A stretch of 64,000 nt of DNA from Chlorokybus atmophyticus (GCA_009103225.1 RHPI01003156.1:767339-831338), one strand, 5' to 3'; counted from the first letter of the stretch, positions 25,550 to 37,935 are shown. Program-made: numbers and translations. The notes: generated by a model not told the origin, from the sequence alone.

Positions 25550-28500
25550 ATGCCGACCGTCAGCGTTGGACGCGATCTTCTTTTCGAAGCGCTGGGAAAG
25601 TCATACAGTAAGTGTTGCCGTTGGGCTGTCATTGGGAGCAGCTTGAGTTCACGTTTGCATGCCAGCATGTTTCATGTGCATGTGACATTTGCATGTTGTC
25701 AAGTTGATGGTTCTGCATGTCGGCAGCTGATTAATGTTAATGCTGTGTTCTTTTTCAGCTGAAGAGGAGTTTGATGAGCTATGCTTTGAGTTCGGAATCG
25801 AGCTGGACGATGTGGTCAGTGTGAATACAAGCACACATTGCACGGAATCTCAAGCACGCATTGCATTGTTCAGGACGAGGGTATTACTGAAGCTATCATC
25901 GGCTGTGTTGCTGTGTCTGTTGGTCTGACAGCATTACGCTGTTACAGACGACAGAAAAGGCAATCATTCGAAAAGAGAAGCACTTGGCAGATGAGGCAGA
26001 TGAGGATGAAGAAGTGATTTACAAGATCGATGTGCCTGCCAACAGGTATGTGGCTGCACTGGCGTTATTGTGGGTGAGTTCTTGTTGATGTGCAGAGCAT
26101 TGCTTTTGGTTATCTGATGCGACGAAAAACCGAGCTGTTGTGTTGCAGGTATGATCTGTTGTGTCTTGAGGGATTGGCCAGAGCGCTGCGTGTATTCTTA
26201 GGCACAGAGCCAACACCAAGCTTCAAGCTTGCGGACGTTCCTAGGAGTCAACTGCAAACATTGACAGTTAAACCTGAGGTATGGATGTTCGTTGATGCAG
26301 CAAACATTATATACACACAATATGCTCAGGGTTGGTGATCAGCACGCATCTACTTGTCAACATGCGAATAGCACAAGCGCACTTGCTCCATTATGACCTG
26401 GCATTTGTGGTGGTTGTGCATGTGCAACTGTGCTAATTGGGAGTGATCCTTGTCTGCAGACGGCTTTAATACGACCTTTTGTTGTTGCTGCCATACTGAG
26501 GGGCATGACCTTTAACAGTGCACGCTATCAAAGTTTCATTGACCTTCAAGAGAGGTTGCATCAGAACTTATGCAGGTGAGCGCATGCTCTTAAGCTGTGA
26601 GTTGTGACATTTGGAGCTCAGTAGCAGGCCGAGATGGCATGCTTGTGTGTACTGCACAACCCTGCAAGCGCTGTATCTCAACCCATGCAGGCGTCGAACA
26701 CTGGTAGCTATTGGCACCCATGACTTGGATACGCTTCAGGGACCCTTTACATATGAGGTTTGCAGTGTTCAAGTGCTGAGAACTGGCACAACTTTGTTGT
26801 TGATGTTCGTGTATAATGATGCTGCATCAACATGCAGGCGCTGCCTCCACAAGACATTCGCTTTGTGCCGTTGAAACAGGTCTGTGGTTGAACATTCTCA
26901 CTGTTAATGCCATGGCTGCGTAACTGGAGTAACCATGCTTGTTGTAATGGTGCTTGCCGCAGACCCGCGAGTTTGCTGCACCGGAGCTCATGGAGTTCTA
27001 CAAGGTACCAATGAGGGCATGGGCATAGCAAATGTGCCGTGTGTTGAAACAGAGCCCCCTCCTCCCCCACACGTGCGCCTGATTACGAAACAGGCCCTTA
27101 TGGCACAGTGAAAATCGTAAACTCAATGGCACGATCCAAGGACTTCAGACCTGTGAAGTCCTTGAATCGTGCCACCCACCCCCACCCCCACCCCCCGCGC
27201 GCGCGCGCGCGCGTCGTTTCTCAGCGCTTGCGCTACCCCCAGTTGTTTGCTGCGACTGCAGCAGGCAGGCTCTGGCTGTGACTTCTGAGCACCAGCTGCA
27301 GTCGCCAGAACATTGATGGCATTGCGCCTACGACAAGACGTGTCTGGCTGCTGGTCACTCAATGCCACATCCAAACCTGTTGCGTGGCGTGTAAGAGCGG
27401 ACAGGGGGGGTTGGGGGGGAGTGTCAGAGTGTGTCTGCTTGGGCTAATACCTTTGCTGCCTGAATAGATGACGGCAACGGTACAAACCGTAGCAACAGCA
27501 ATGCTGTACAGCTCATGGCAAGCTTGCAGGACAGCATCAGTACCTCAATGCTGGCCGTGCCAAACACACCGTGAGACATGTGCAAAACTTTTGTCTATCC
27601 CTCGTGTACACGAATGTGACCGTTGAATGTTTGACCAGGAGTGCTACATGACACCTTCACAGTGTTATGGTTCTGTTGGGTCCAGTCAAGGTGGTCTAGT
27701 AAGAGAGCGTCACTTTGTTTGGCTTTGGCATTCTTAGCTCACTATGTGCGAATTCAGTCTGATGTGAAGCTGAAGAAGTTCCTAGGCATCATAGAAGACT
27801 CGCCAGTCTTTCCAGTGGTACTCGACAGCAACAGGTATGGGGATGGGACATGTGTCGCAGCTTCCCGTTGCACAGTGTGCCGTAACGACATTACTTACTG
27901 CACAGGACAGTTCTGTCACTTCCGCCCATCATCAATGGGGCTCACTCCGCTATCAAGCTCCAAACCAAGAACGTGTTTATTGAGTGCACAGCCACGGATC
28001 TGACCAAGGCCAACATTGTGCTAAACACAATGGTATGCCATGTGTCCTTAAGAAGCTGCGCCCTTTGTTCAAGCATGGCAGCAAGTTGAACAATATTGCT
28101 CAAGGATAGGCCATTGCAGGTTACAATGTTTTCTGAGTACTGCAAGGAGCCATTTGTTGTGGAGCCTGTCCAAGTCATTCAGGCAGGTGAGATGTTTTGA
28201 TCGCACTCCGCACATGAGATGGATTTGCGATGCACCACGTCAACTCACAATGAGCGCACAAGTGTCTCGCAGATGGCACAAAGCAGCTGTATCCCGATAT
28301 CAGTAGTCGTGATGTTGTAAGCAGCCTTGAGTACATCAACAACTGCGTAGGAGTTACATTAGATGCTTCCAAGGTATGGTGTTGCATGCTCCAACTATTG
28401 TGCTGATGGCTGTAGCCGAGTCGTGTTTGTTTGCTTCGTGGGCGTTGGTTTGTCACATTGCAGGCAGTCACTTCTGCAGCTTCCGTGTGCACAGTCAATG

Positions 28501-30230
28501 CACTGTCAGTCAAATGCTATGCAAGCAACCTGGCGTAGTACTTTTGTCAACACTGACGTTCATTGCTGCTTCAGGTTGTGGACTTACTCAACAAGATGCA
28601 ACTCAATGCTAGGCATGCAACCAGAGAAGACGGCCAAACAGACATAGCTGTTGCTGTGCCACCACAGCGCAGCGACATTCTGCACGCTTGTGATGTCATG
28701 GAGGTAACTTCACACCCCACACATGTCCCGTTTAGCAGCTGGCGGTTGTGCCATGATTTATGCACACCACAGGCATAGTCATAGCTGTCGTCGTTACAGC
28801 ATTGCAGGAGGCTGCCTTGCCAGTGAAACGTAAGAACTTGTCCTGGCGTCTGCAACAGTGTATGTTTGGCAGGATGTTGCAATTGCTTATGGCTACAACA
28901 ACCTGAAGAAGACGGTACCTAAGTGCGTTACCGTGGGTCGACAGCAACCGCTGAACCACTTTGCTGATCTTGTGCGGGAAGAGGTACGCTATATGCAACC
29001 GTGTCATGCCACGTGATTGCATACCCATCTGTGCCTGCACCACTTACAACATTTGCCACAGGTAGCCTTAGCTGGCTTCTCTGAGGTGTTGACGTGGATT
29101 TTGTTATCTGCTGAAGAGAATGGGGTGTTTGTAAATGGACATCCCGATCGAGTCAGCAAAACCGCAGTTGTTTCCAATCCCCGCTCCAGTGACTTCCAGG
29201 TACAATGTCTTTTAGCTGTTGATGGCGCGATGCAGAGTGCAGCTCATTTGTGATGGTTGTACGTTGTTTTGCAGGTATGCAGATCAAGTTTATTGCCAGG
29301 TGTGCTCAAGACACTTGGTCACAACAAGGATGCACCCTTGCCAATAAAGGTGTGTGGGCTGGCTGTATCATGGAGTTGCTTTTTTTAGTTTGATCAGCGT
29401 GCAGCAATTCTTCGAAGCTGTTTGCACATTACATGCAGTTGAAACGAATCTGCCATTGCTGCATGCTGCTTGTTTGCAAACGGCTGGCTTATGGCGTTGT
29501 TGCCCCTCATTGGCAGTTATTTGAGTGTGGTGATGTCGTGCTGTTGGATTCAAGCACAGACGTTGGGTCGCGCAACGAGCGGAAGCTCGTCGCCGTTCAC
29601 TGCAGCCAATCATCTGGATTTGAGGTACTGAGGAAGCACAACAACATTGTCCTGGTGCAGTTCAAAAGCTAATTGCAGGTTATCCATGGACTTGTCAACC
29701 GGATCATGGAGGTGTTGGATGTACCAATTCTGCAAGCAGAGAGCGCAACAGAACATGGCTACAGCATCCAACCATCACAGGTAGCGCAACATCCAATGAG
29801 ATAAGCATCTAACCACACGCAATGGCGTACCCAGCAAGCAGCGCTTGCTTGGCATGCCATCACTTTTCACACCCTGCATTTAGCGACTGTAAATCATGAC
29901 TGTTGATTATGGTTCTTTTTAGCGGTTTCGGGGCAAGTGTCTGGGCTGACCTGAGCGTTGTCTTGCTTCTGCTGGCTAATTTTCTTATTGCTGCAATCAG
30001 GATGCGACGTTCTTTCCCAAACGGCAGGCCAACATACTGTACAAGCAGCAAATCGTGGGCACATTCGGAGTTATCAGCCCCGAGGTACAGGCCTGACCTT
30101 TGCATACCTCCCCACGTGTTGCTTTTTCTTGTTCGCCTACCAACCCCGTGAATGCTTGTAGGTGTTGGAGCGCTTTGACATTCCAAACCCATGTTCAGCT
30201 GTCGAGCTTAGCATACAGCCATTCTTGTAG
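25550..30230 (+). CDS. FARSB: Phenylalanyl-tRNA synthetase beta subunit (cytosolic, eukaryotic type)
   Basis: The beta subunit pairs with the catalytic alpha subunit to charge tRNA-Phe and carries the B3/4 editing and B5 domains. Start: ATG 25550 ([19 protein letters not shown]). About 20 exons could be followed in phase, including 25550-25607, 25759-25814, 25948-26045, 26149-26278, 26460-26575, 26691-26757 and 27760-27834. Diagnostic segments in order: [136 protein letters not shown] and [13 protein letters not shown]. It ends in [16 protein letters not shown] at the conserved C-terminus, with TAG at 30228-30230. The protein looks complete at roughly the usual 590-600 residues. Introns are numerous and include a perfect hairpin in the one following exon 8. 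There is no sign of an organelle-targeting extension. Confidence 0.95.
27128..27173. repeat. Long hairpin in a PheRS beta intron, next to a C-rich and (GC)n tract
   Basis: The left arm (GGCACGAT then CAAGGACTTCA) pairs with the right arm (TGAAGTCCTTG then ATCGTGCC), giving a stem of about 19 bp with one mismatch and a 6-nt loop. It is followed by CACCCCC repeats and a (GC)n run at about 27196-27214. It lies within a 750-bp intron, the longest in the gene. Confidence 0.7.
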
Positions 30231-31175
30231 TTTTGTTTTGCAGTTCAATGTGCTGCAATCGGTCATACCATTGTTCAAGGGTGTCACCACATGGATTAGC
30301 ATAGTGTAGAAAATATGCAATGCTGTGCATGTGACTCACCATTGCACGGCCCATGCAACATACGCGAGCACAAGCACAGTCCAACATGGCAGCAACTTAT
30401 TTCACCACCGGGCTGCCTATACAACCTAGCTAGCTTCGCTATTGCCCTTACCCTGTTAGTCAACATGCATGCATCATCACCTGCGACACCGCCAATAGCA
30501 TCAGCCTTGCACCACTGGATGTCAATGATCACCACGACCAGCAGACCAGACTCTCACCGCCACTGCTCTTCCACACCACCACCACCGCCAGTACTGCTGC
30601 TGCGGCTACCAGCTGCATGCTTAGGGTTCGTCAGTCGCACCACTCACACGCACGGAGGCATGCACGGCTCAAACTCCCTGCGTGGATGCGTCCATGTGCC
30701 CCTGACTGGTAGTGGTCATATGTGTGTGTGTGCGACGGATGCAAGGTCAGACAATTGCACTGCTGTGTCATGCAAGATGGTGACATGGAAGGCCAGGTAA
30801 CAGTACACATACCAGCACACCCCTTTTGTACACATGCCAGTCATTGTGTGTTACACGCCGAAGCGCAGACACCGACCATGTCACAGCTCTTGATGCCACA
30901 TATACACTGGAGATTTGAATGATGTTATATACAGGGAACAGAAACATGACTGTACATGACAAGTTCGACACAGGCAGCACGTTCGCCAGTCTGTGTGCTT
31001 GTTGCAGCAGCTAGTCTAGCACTGCAAGCATTTGTAAGACTCATGACAACAGCTGGTTGCGGCAAAGCTGTGTCCTGATCTGCAGTCATGGCCTTGCCCG
31101 TCATCATGCAGTGTCGGGTTTGAGCGTCCGCAATGCCCATTGCGGACACCAACTGGTTGCATGATGTGCCAATGG
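30231..31175. other. Convergent intergenic region
   Basis: It lies between the ends of the PheRS beta and methyltransferase genes. Apart from 3' flanks, no gene or conserved element is visible. Open frames here are short and of biased composition. Confidence 0.5.
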
Positions 31176-32581
31176 CTACTTGGCAGCAAAGCCCAATGCG
31201 CACATGATTGGAAAATTCAGCGTAGCACCCTTTTGAGCAATGTGCACCGGGTACTGGCACGCAGTGACGCAGCGCACATTCCACAACCCGATATCCGTGA
31301 ACAAAGCGGTCATTTGTTCGAAAGAGAACCCGTCTACATGACAAACGATGTGAGCAGCATCAGTGCCAAGAATTGCTGGTACCATTAGTTCGTGTTCCTG
31401 CTTGCACCTTGATGAGGTATATGGTGAGCGCCGTGCGCAGTGAACAACAAGTTTGTGTACTCGCGTTGCTCAAAGTCAAAGATGGCCAGAACCCCTCCAG
31501 GCCTAAGCAGTTGAACCAGCAGCCTCAGTATACTCTTGACATCTGAGTATATAGACACTCATGAACATAAGTAAGCATACATACATACATACAGCATTGC
31601 TTACTCTGCTGCATGATCTCTGACCTTCAATGTGGTGCATCACCAAGCTGGACACAATGACATCGAAGCGGGCATCATCAAACTGCACCAAGTCCTCATC
31701 GCTTTTCAAAGCAACACGCAAACACTTCACATTGCGGATGCCCGCTGCCTCCGCCTTGGCCTCCAGCACCCGCAAGAGGACAAGTGTGAAATATTTTAAT
31801 GTGTGCCTATATTTTTTGACAACTTCTCGTAGCAACACCCAAGCTAACTGACCAAAGCGACATTACCTTAAGCATTCCTTGGGATGGATCTATGGCCATG
31901 ACACTGCGCGCCCTCCGCGCGATGTCCAATGCCACGTTGCCTGTTCCGGCACCTAAATCCAACACGTCTGCCTTATCCCATCTGCGTGGCACATATGTGG
32001 TTGTGTTATCAATGGTGGTGATGGTGAATGCAGTATGCAGTTGGTGTTGTGGTACGTTGACAAGTGATGTCGTCTCTTTGTGTCAGGGTCTGTTGCTCAG
32101 GCAACATGCACATTGTGTAAACTCATTGTGTAAGTACACAAGGCACAACACTTGAAGGCCAATAGGACAGCGTAGGCGAACTGCATTACGCACATGGGTT
32201 CGCAACAACTGCGTAGATGCCCTTCACACAAATTGTCGCTGCACCAAGCACAAAGTGCCTGCATGTCGTGTTGCAGACGTGTGCACCCACAAGCACAACA
32301 CAACAGCAGCCCCAAAACATCAGCGCTATCTCCACATGCAAGCATGGATATCCATACATGTGTGTTCTTCTTTCCATGCACGGTCACCTCAGGTCCGGAA
32401 GCTGACTAAACAGGGTAGCGGCGACGTCCTTGGCGACCTGTACCACGCCGGGGATCTCATCGTACTTGGCGGCACGTTTGTCGAAGTCGTCAGCGTCCTC
32501 CTGCTGATGGTGATGGTGGCGGTCGTGGTGGCTGTGCTGCTCATGGCTGCTCGCCGCCTTCTCGCTGGCGTTGTCGGCCAT
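31176..32581 (-). CDS. Class I SAM-dependent methyltransferase with His-rich N-terminus
   Basis: Exons 32388-32581, 31867-31981, 31625-31760 and 31408-31542 join in phase on the minus strand. The N-terminus has a His/Asp-rich stretch (HSHHDRHHHH) and then FDKRAAKYDE, a typical lead-in of ubiE-like methyltransferases. Exon 2 holds the SAM-binding motif I VLDLGAGTGN and the acidic motif II end AIDPSQGML. Exon 3 gives FDVIVSSLVMHHIE and exon 4 LLRPGGVLAIFDFE. The last part (to TAG at about 31176) includes FSFEQMTALFTDIGLWNV, as in the C-terminus of Methyltransf_11/25 proteins. The join near 31400 does not keep frame as read: a short exon was missed, or there is an indel. The substrate cannot be inferred. 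It is convergent with the PheRS beta gene. Confidence 0.82.
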
Positions 32582-32621
32582 GCCGCCGTGAGGAAGCAGA
32601 CGATCGCACGCACTGGTACAA

Positions 32622-32661
32622 CATATATATATATATATACATATATATGTATATATATGTA
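32622..32661. repeat. (AT)n/(TA)n microsatellite
   Basis: An alternating AT run with a few interruptions lies immediately left of the MULE and partly supplies its AT-rich target site. Confidence 0.85.
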
Positions 32662-32670
32662 ATTAATATA

Positions 32671-32750
32671 AGCACCAGACCCGATTACATGCGGCTCCCT
32701 CGAAAGTCGCGAGTCTTGGCTGACCCTCGTCCAAGGCGTCGGGCACCAGC
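32671..32750 (+). repeat. MULE left terminal inverted repeat
   Basis: Eighty bases identical to the reverse complement of 37856-37935. Beyond 32750 the two ends diverge but keep a GTGAACT-type inverted motif. Confidence 0.95.
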
Positions 32751-32770
32751 GGAGGAACCAGAGTGTCGGC

Positions 32771-32850
32771 AGTGAACTACTTAATTCACTACCGCCGCCG
32801 ACTCGATCGCGGACGGAGTGATCAAATTGATTCATTCCACAGGTGAACTA
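32771..32850. promoter_or_regulatory. Subterminal GTGAACT motifs of the MULE, left side
   Basis: AGTGAACTACTTAATTCACT (32771-32790) is an imperfect palindrome. AGGTGAACTAA at 32841-32851 follows a TTGATTCAT (32827-32835). On the right side the same elements recur: TTGATTCAT at 37780-37788, AGTGAACTAA at 37795-37804 and the palindrome at 37832-37848. Repeated subterminal motifs are often transposase binding sites; that role is inferred. Confidence 0.45.
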
Positions 32851-33207
32851 ACTACTCACAGGCATACGCAGGCGGTGGCGTCGCTGGCGGGGTTGGTGCC
32901 GTCCACAGCGGCGGCGGCGGCGGCGGTGGCTGAGGCATAGCTGGTCAGCGTCTACTGGATGTTCTTTTCCACATGTTCGCATGTGAGCGCCTGATATTGC
33001 ACATACGCCTTACATGGCTGCGTATTGCTGCGTAGACAATGTGCGCAACATACACTGCGCAACATGCATGATTGAATTGCATGTCATCAGCAGCAACTTG
33101 CAGGTAGCAGCGGTAGCACTAGCAGCAGCAACATCTATAATAGATCTTTCACAAGCGCAGAGCGACAAGGTAGTATACTTACAAGCATCTTATCGGCTTA
33201 GCAATTC

Positions 33208-36200
33208 CTACTTGCTAGCAAACAGTTGTTTAGGTTTTATGGTAGGTTTAACTTGCTTGTTGGGACGTGTTGCCCATGGAGATACCGCCAGTGGGATGTG
33301 AGTTTTGCCGCTGAACTGGCTCACATGTTGCTGAGGCTTTGTAGCATGTTGTGGTTGTCCACTTTTTAAACTACATGCTTCTTCATTTGGCATCGTCGCA
33401 TGCTGGCTGTCTGACTGCTTGGTCTGCACTGACTTGGTCTTTGCACGAGGCCATCTCATAGGAAATGAGCGTTTACTTGTTCTTGTGTAAGTTTGGCCGC
33501 GCATCACTGTTTTCGGCCTGCCTACAGGCACGGCCTTCTTGATTCTCACATGCTGCTCCTCTTGTGATGTCGGCTTGTTTGGTTCACCAGCGTTGTCCTG
33601 CTCAGCAACAGGCGGCTTGTATTGCTTGCGCCTATTGAACAGAGCCTTGTAGTGACGGTCGCTAGCTTTGCGACGGTCTCGTTTCTGTTGACGCTTGGCT
33701 GTGGGCTGAACTGCAGGGATCATTGACCTCACACGGTCCGCTAGCAGGCACAAGTCTTGGCAGATGGCAACAATGTGCTCGTCGGGAATATAAGAGAGGT
33801 TAGATTTAATTGCATGCAAAGCTCGTTTGGCATTGTCATGAGCTGTTGCAGCACACGCATCTTTTCCACCACCTGCGACAATCAAAGTCACAACTTGGTC
33901 ATACATGCTGGTCATAATGATGATGTGCACGAGCATGCGCATGTCAACCACACCTGGTAGTTGTTGTGTTTGCGTGTTTGGCTGGCTGATGCCGCAGTCC
34001 TTGTTGATGTCAAACCCCCATTTTAGGATCATCTTGCTCATGTACAACTTCGGGCTCTTCTCTTTGCTTTCTCCCAGTTCTAGCCCACGCCTCTGTCACA
34101 TTATCTACCTCTGCGTGCGTTGTTGAAGTAAGCTGTATTGATTGATGCAGGGTGTGGCACTACACGCAGCAAGTGACCTTACCTCCGTCAACGAGGCTGC
34201 TAATACCGAGCACGGTCGACACCGCAAGTAAGTGGCAACACACATTGAGGTAACGGAAGGCGATGCAATTGCAAAACTTGGCGAACACATTGATGTCGAA
34301 CTGCAATTGAGCAGGTAGGAGGCTTTTGCAGGTTGCCAGCCCAAGCTTTTCGTCAACGATATCCACACATCCATTAGCAACAAGCTTGGTTGAGGCCACC
34401 TGCAAGCACATGTAAGTAGTAGCCTTATGCTAGCCACTGGTCAAAGCGCGCATGAATACGCCAACCTTGGTCATATCGGGTGTAACATGGCAGGCACGAG
34501 CGCTAGCCTCCGCGTGCTTGCAGAGGTCATGATAATAAAGTGACGCCTTGCATGTGCAGCTCAGCTCCGGCACCATACACGTGTAATTTGTGTTGTCTGA
34601 TGACAAGCTGATCACAGTGAGGCTGCCCAAAGCTGCGTCATTGACGCTGATACAGCCATTTGTGCCCAACAGGTACTCCACTTGGTACTGGTGTTGTTGT
34701 TGCTGCCAAAGGTGTCGATTCCGATACCGATCAGCTAGTTTCATGCGACGCTCGTTGTAGTAAAACGGGACAACCTTGTTCATCAAGAAGTTGATCAAGT
34801 CACTCAAACGCCGATTAACAACGCCCTTCATGAACATGTACTTAAAAGTTCTGAAGAACCGCTCCAGCAAGTTGTTGGTTTCAATGTTGCGATGGGCGAA
34901 TTGCCGCCCACAATCTGCCCACATGCCTGCGTACACATGTCCGTACTGACTGTTGGTTGAATTGAGCACTGCTGGCAAGGCTCATGCAATCAACTGCTTA
35001 CCATAGCAAGGCAACCACTCTTCTTGCAAGTACTTAACATTAGCTGGCTGGTTGGCGAACTTTAAGCAGAATCTCGTGCAAGTCGCTTGAAGACATCCTC
35101 ATCTTGCGTCTGCTTCAAGTTGCGCACGTCCGCAAGCACCTGCTTGCGCGTGCCCGCGTCTCGGACACTTTTCTTCAGGTGCCTTTCCCAATCTTGCATG
35201 AGGTGGAAATAGCACAACAGCACATTTGCTCCTACTGATTGCACAGCCTTGATCTCGGCAGCGCTCTTATCCATCATGATGTTCTTGGGAAGAACGCCAC
35301 TTGCAGCTGCGATAGCTTTGAGAAACATGGCAATAACGGAGTGCTCCTCTGTGTTGCAGATCATGAAAGCCACCGGAACACCTGTCATATGACAACATAA
35401 AGTTGAGGTTAAGCACACCTCGCACAAGTAAGAGCCTGTACGTACCGTTACCGAAATCATCCTTTATGAGCATGGTGAAGAATGGATAACCATACTTGTT
35501 GGTGCCGCCAGTTGCGTACAACAGGGCTATGTCCCTCCCAAAGATCTGCAACATTTGCCGTTGAAATTGTGTCTGAACACCAACAACCACATGGCCTTCT
35601 CTTGCTGGTGATGTCAATGCTTCGTTGGTGTAGAACAAGATGCTAGTCGTTGGCAATTGCGCTACTATCTTGTCCAACGCAACAGCATCATTCTCGTCAA
35701 GGCGTGTTGCTCGTTGTAGTCGTTTGTACAAGTTGAGAATGCCTTGATAGCTCAGTGTCTGCCTCGCATCCGCATATGGATTGCCATCAATTTGCTGATT
35801 CACCTCCGTGCTTAGCACTAGCACACAAAGCACGTGTTATTGCAGGTCGTTAAACTGACTGCCACATGTGCTTGGCATCATTCACTCTTACCAATCTGCA
35901 CCTCCTTTGGTTTCAGACCCAAACGAAGAAGCTCCACCATCCTTTCCTCCAGCGAATGGTCAGTGTCCAAGAACTTCAAGTCCTCAACGCTATCTGCATG
36001 TAGCTGATCAGTCCGTGCTGACACTCGCACGCGCACGTGCTGACCAATGGCATGTTGATGCACTACATCAGGTAAGCCCTTGCTAGCCGGCATGGGCATG
36101 TGTGCATGTGCTGTTGAATGCAACCAAACAGGTCATCCCGTGCATGCAAGGAGGCATGCGCACGCTCACATGCGCATGCCTCCTTGCATGCTGATGTGTG

Positions 36201-37272
36201 ATAGGCGAGCCCGTGCTGCCTTGGATATGCGTGTGTTGCCTGCGCATGCACGTGCCGGTGTGCGCATATACGCGCATGTGCTGCCAACTGGTGCGCTGAT
36301 GGTGTGCAGGTGTGAAGTGTTCCAAGCAACATACCTGGCACGTGGTTGGTATGGTTGCACACTTCCTCTATGATGGCAGCATCCGGTTCATGAGTAAGTA
36401 CGGTAACTGTCAAGCGAAATCCACATCCGCACTTTGCAGAAGCAACTGGCTGTCTCCGTTGATCGCGCGTGCTTAATCTAGCACCACCGCGCTTGCAACC
36501 ATAGGTGATTTTCTGTAGATAGTGTTTGCGCTCAGTCTCCACCTCATACCGACTCTTAGGATTGTACAACACGCGCAAGTTGACGCAATTCTCTTGTTGG
36601 TATGCTTCCAGGAACTTTGCAACATCACGGCGCAACACGGTCTTCACTAGCAGTTGGCCTAGGAGAGCATGTCATTTCAGATCAGTAGTTGAAAGCATGC
36701 ATTGCAAAGAAAAGAAGCCCAACTGTGTACCTTGTGGTTGTTGCACCGGTTGAGGGGTAAGAGCTTGCAAGTGTGTTTTCGCTACTAAAGCTTTTCGTCC
36801 ATCCATGAAGGTCACAGCACATCGCGTGCCTTGCAAGCTGGTCACAGCGCCCTCCGCCCCATAATACCGTCCATAGATGCAAACAACTTGTTCATGTACA
36901 CGTTGGGGTGGGACATGATTGCCTGAATTGGAGTTTTGAGTATGTGCTCACTACAAAACATGTACGATAGGTAACTTGCATTCGGCAGCTAGGTACAAAT
37001 CATTATGGCGTGTACAAACCTTTAAACATAGGATGTATGTTTGCATGCAGGACCCATTTTGTCTTGGAGTGCACTAGCTTGCTGTCACCATCCCATTGTG
37101 CTTTGTAGCGCATGTGTTCGGCATCAACGCAACGAACAATTCCCAATTTACCAGTGTGCCGGTGCACAATGCGTGCACCCTCGTGCAATGGCACACCTGA
37201 TTCGGCAGTGTCTGATTGAGTCTGTTTAATTGGTGGGCCTGCATTGAGTGTGGACCAGAGAGCAAAACACAA
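33208..37272 (-). CDS. MULE transposase with FAR1-like finger, SWIM finger and N-terminal SH3/Tudor-like modules
   Basis: Read on the minus strand. An exon within 37020-37200 (EGARIVHRHTGKLGIVRCVD) and one within 36732-36920 (VCIYGRYYGAEGAV then TRCAVTFMDGRKALV) both look like small beta-barrel SH3/Tudor/KOW-type modules. The exon at about 36335-36647 has a FAR1/WRKY-GCM1-like zinc-binding pattern (KCGCGFRLTV ... CNHTNHVPG). The RNase H-like core spans about 35065-35830: FGRDIALLYATGGTNKYG, DDFGNG, GVPVAFMICNTEEHS, MMDKSAAEIKAVQ and CYFHLMQDWERHL. Exon 34430-34978 ends with the SWIM finger CTCKASLYYHDLCKH. The long last exon (33208 to about 33955) is basic. The first core Asp, expected before ATGGTNKYG, is Tyr (codon 35516-35518), so this copy may be catalytically dead. 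Exon borders are approximate. Confidence 0.82.
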
Positions 37273-37855
37273 GTTTGTCGCAATATCGTATGGTTGACAT
37301 GAACAGTTTGTCAGCTGTGACTAACACAACAACAACCTTGTATGCAAGTTATCTAACCTCTATCACACATGCCATTATTGTCGGCATTGTCTGCCTGCGT
37401 GTCTTGTCGCACTGTATGCGACATCCCATCAGTCTTGCTACCACTGTGGTAAGCTCACACCAGACCATGTGGTTATTCTTGTTAGTCACATTCATTGCAC
37501 ATCACACGACAAAACAGCATCTTAGCGTCAAAACCAATGCACGCACAACCTGCTCGGCCCAAAGCATGCAGTGCTCCGTCAAGTACATACCTTGGAAAGC
37601 AGACGCCAGCCACACCATCTGCCACTTAAACGCTACAACATCAAAGCAAGTATCTACTGTCGTTATAAGCAAGGCGACCAGATATTCAACCGCCGCCGCC
37701 AGGCCTGCCGCCGCCGCCGTCGTCGCCCGCCTCGCTGCCGCTGTCGCCGCCGCCGCCCTGCGTGGCTGCCCCTGAACACTTGATTCATGACAGGAGTGAA
37801 CTAATTGTTTCGCCGCGAGTGGCTGGCGGCAGTGAACTGTTAGTTCACCGCCAAA

Positions 37856-37935
37856 GCTGGTGCCCGACGCCTTGGACGAGGGTCAGCCAAGACTCGCGAC
37901 TTTCGAGGGAGCCGCATGTAATCGGGTCTGGTGCT
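37856..37935 (-). repeat. MULE right terminal inverted repeat
   Basis: Eighty bases identical to the reverse complement of 32671-32750. The flanking heptamer TAATATA begins at 37936. Confidence 0.95.

Larger units (their letters stand above)
32671..37935 (-). mobile_element. Complete Mutator-like element (MULE) with 80-bp perfect TIRs
   Basis: Bases 32671-32750 and 37856-37935 are exact reverse complements over 80 bp (both ends read AGCACCAGACCC inwards). The identical heptamer TAATATA flanks both sides (32664-32670 and 37936-37942), which suits a target-site duplication, although the site is AT-rich and MULEs more often make 8-11 bp duplications. Both subterminal regions carry CCG/GGC runs and shared motifs. 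The 5.27-kb interior encodes one large transposase gene on the minus strand with a FAR1-like zinc finger, an RNase H-like core and a SWIM finger. Perfect TIRs suggest recent movement. Confidence 0.88.

Noticed and set aside
30231-30309. Extra 3' exon of PheRS beta after 30230.
   Set aside because: It would need a 17-nt intron, and the frame already stops at the conserved C-terminus.
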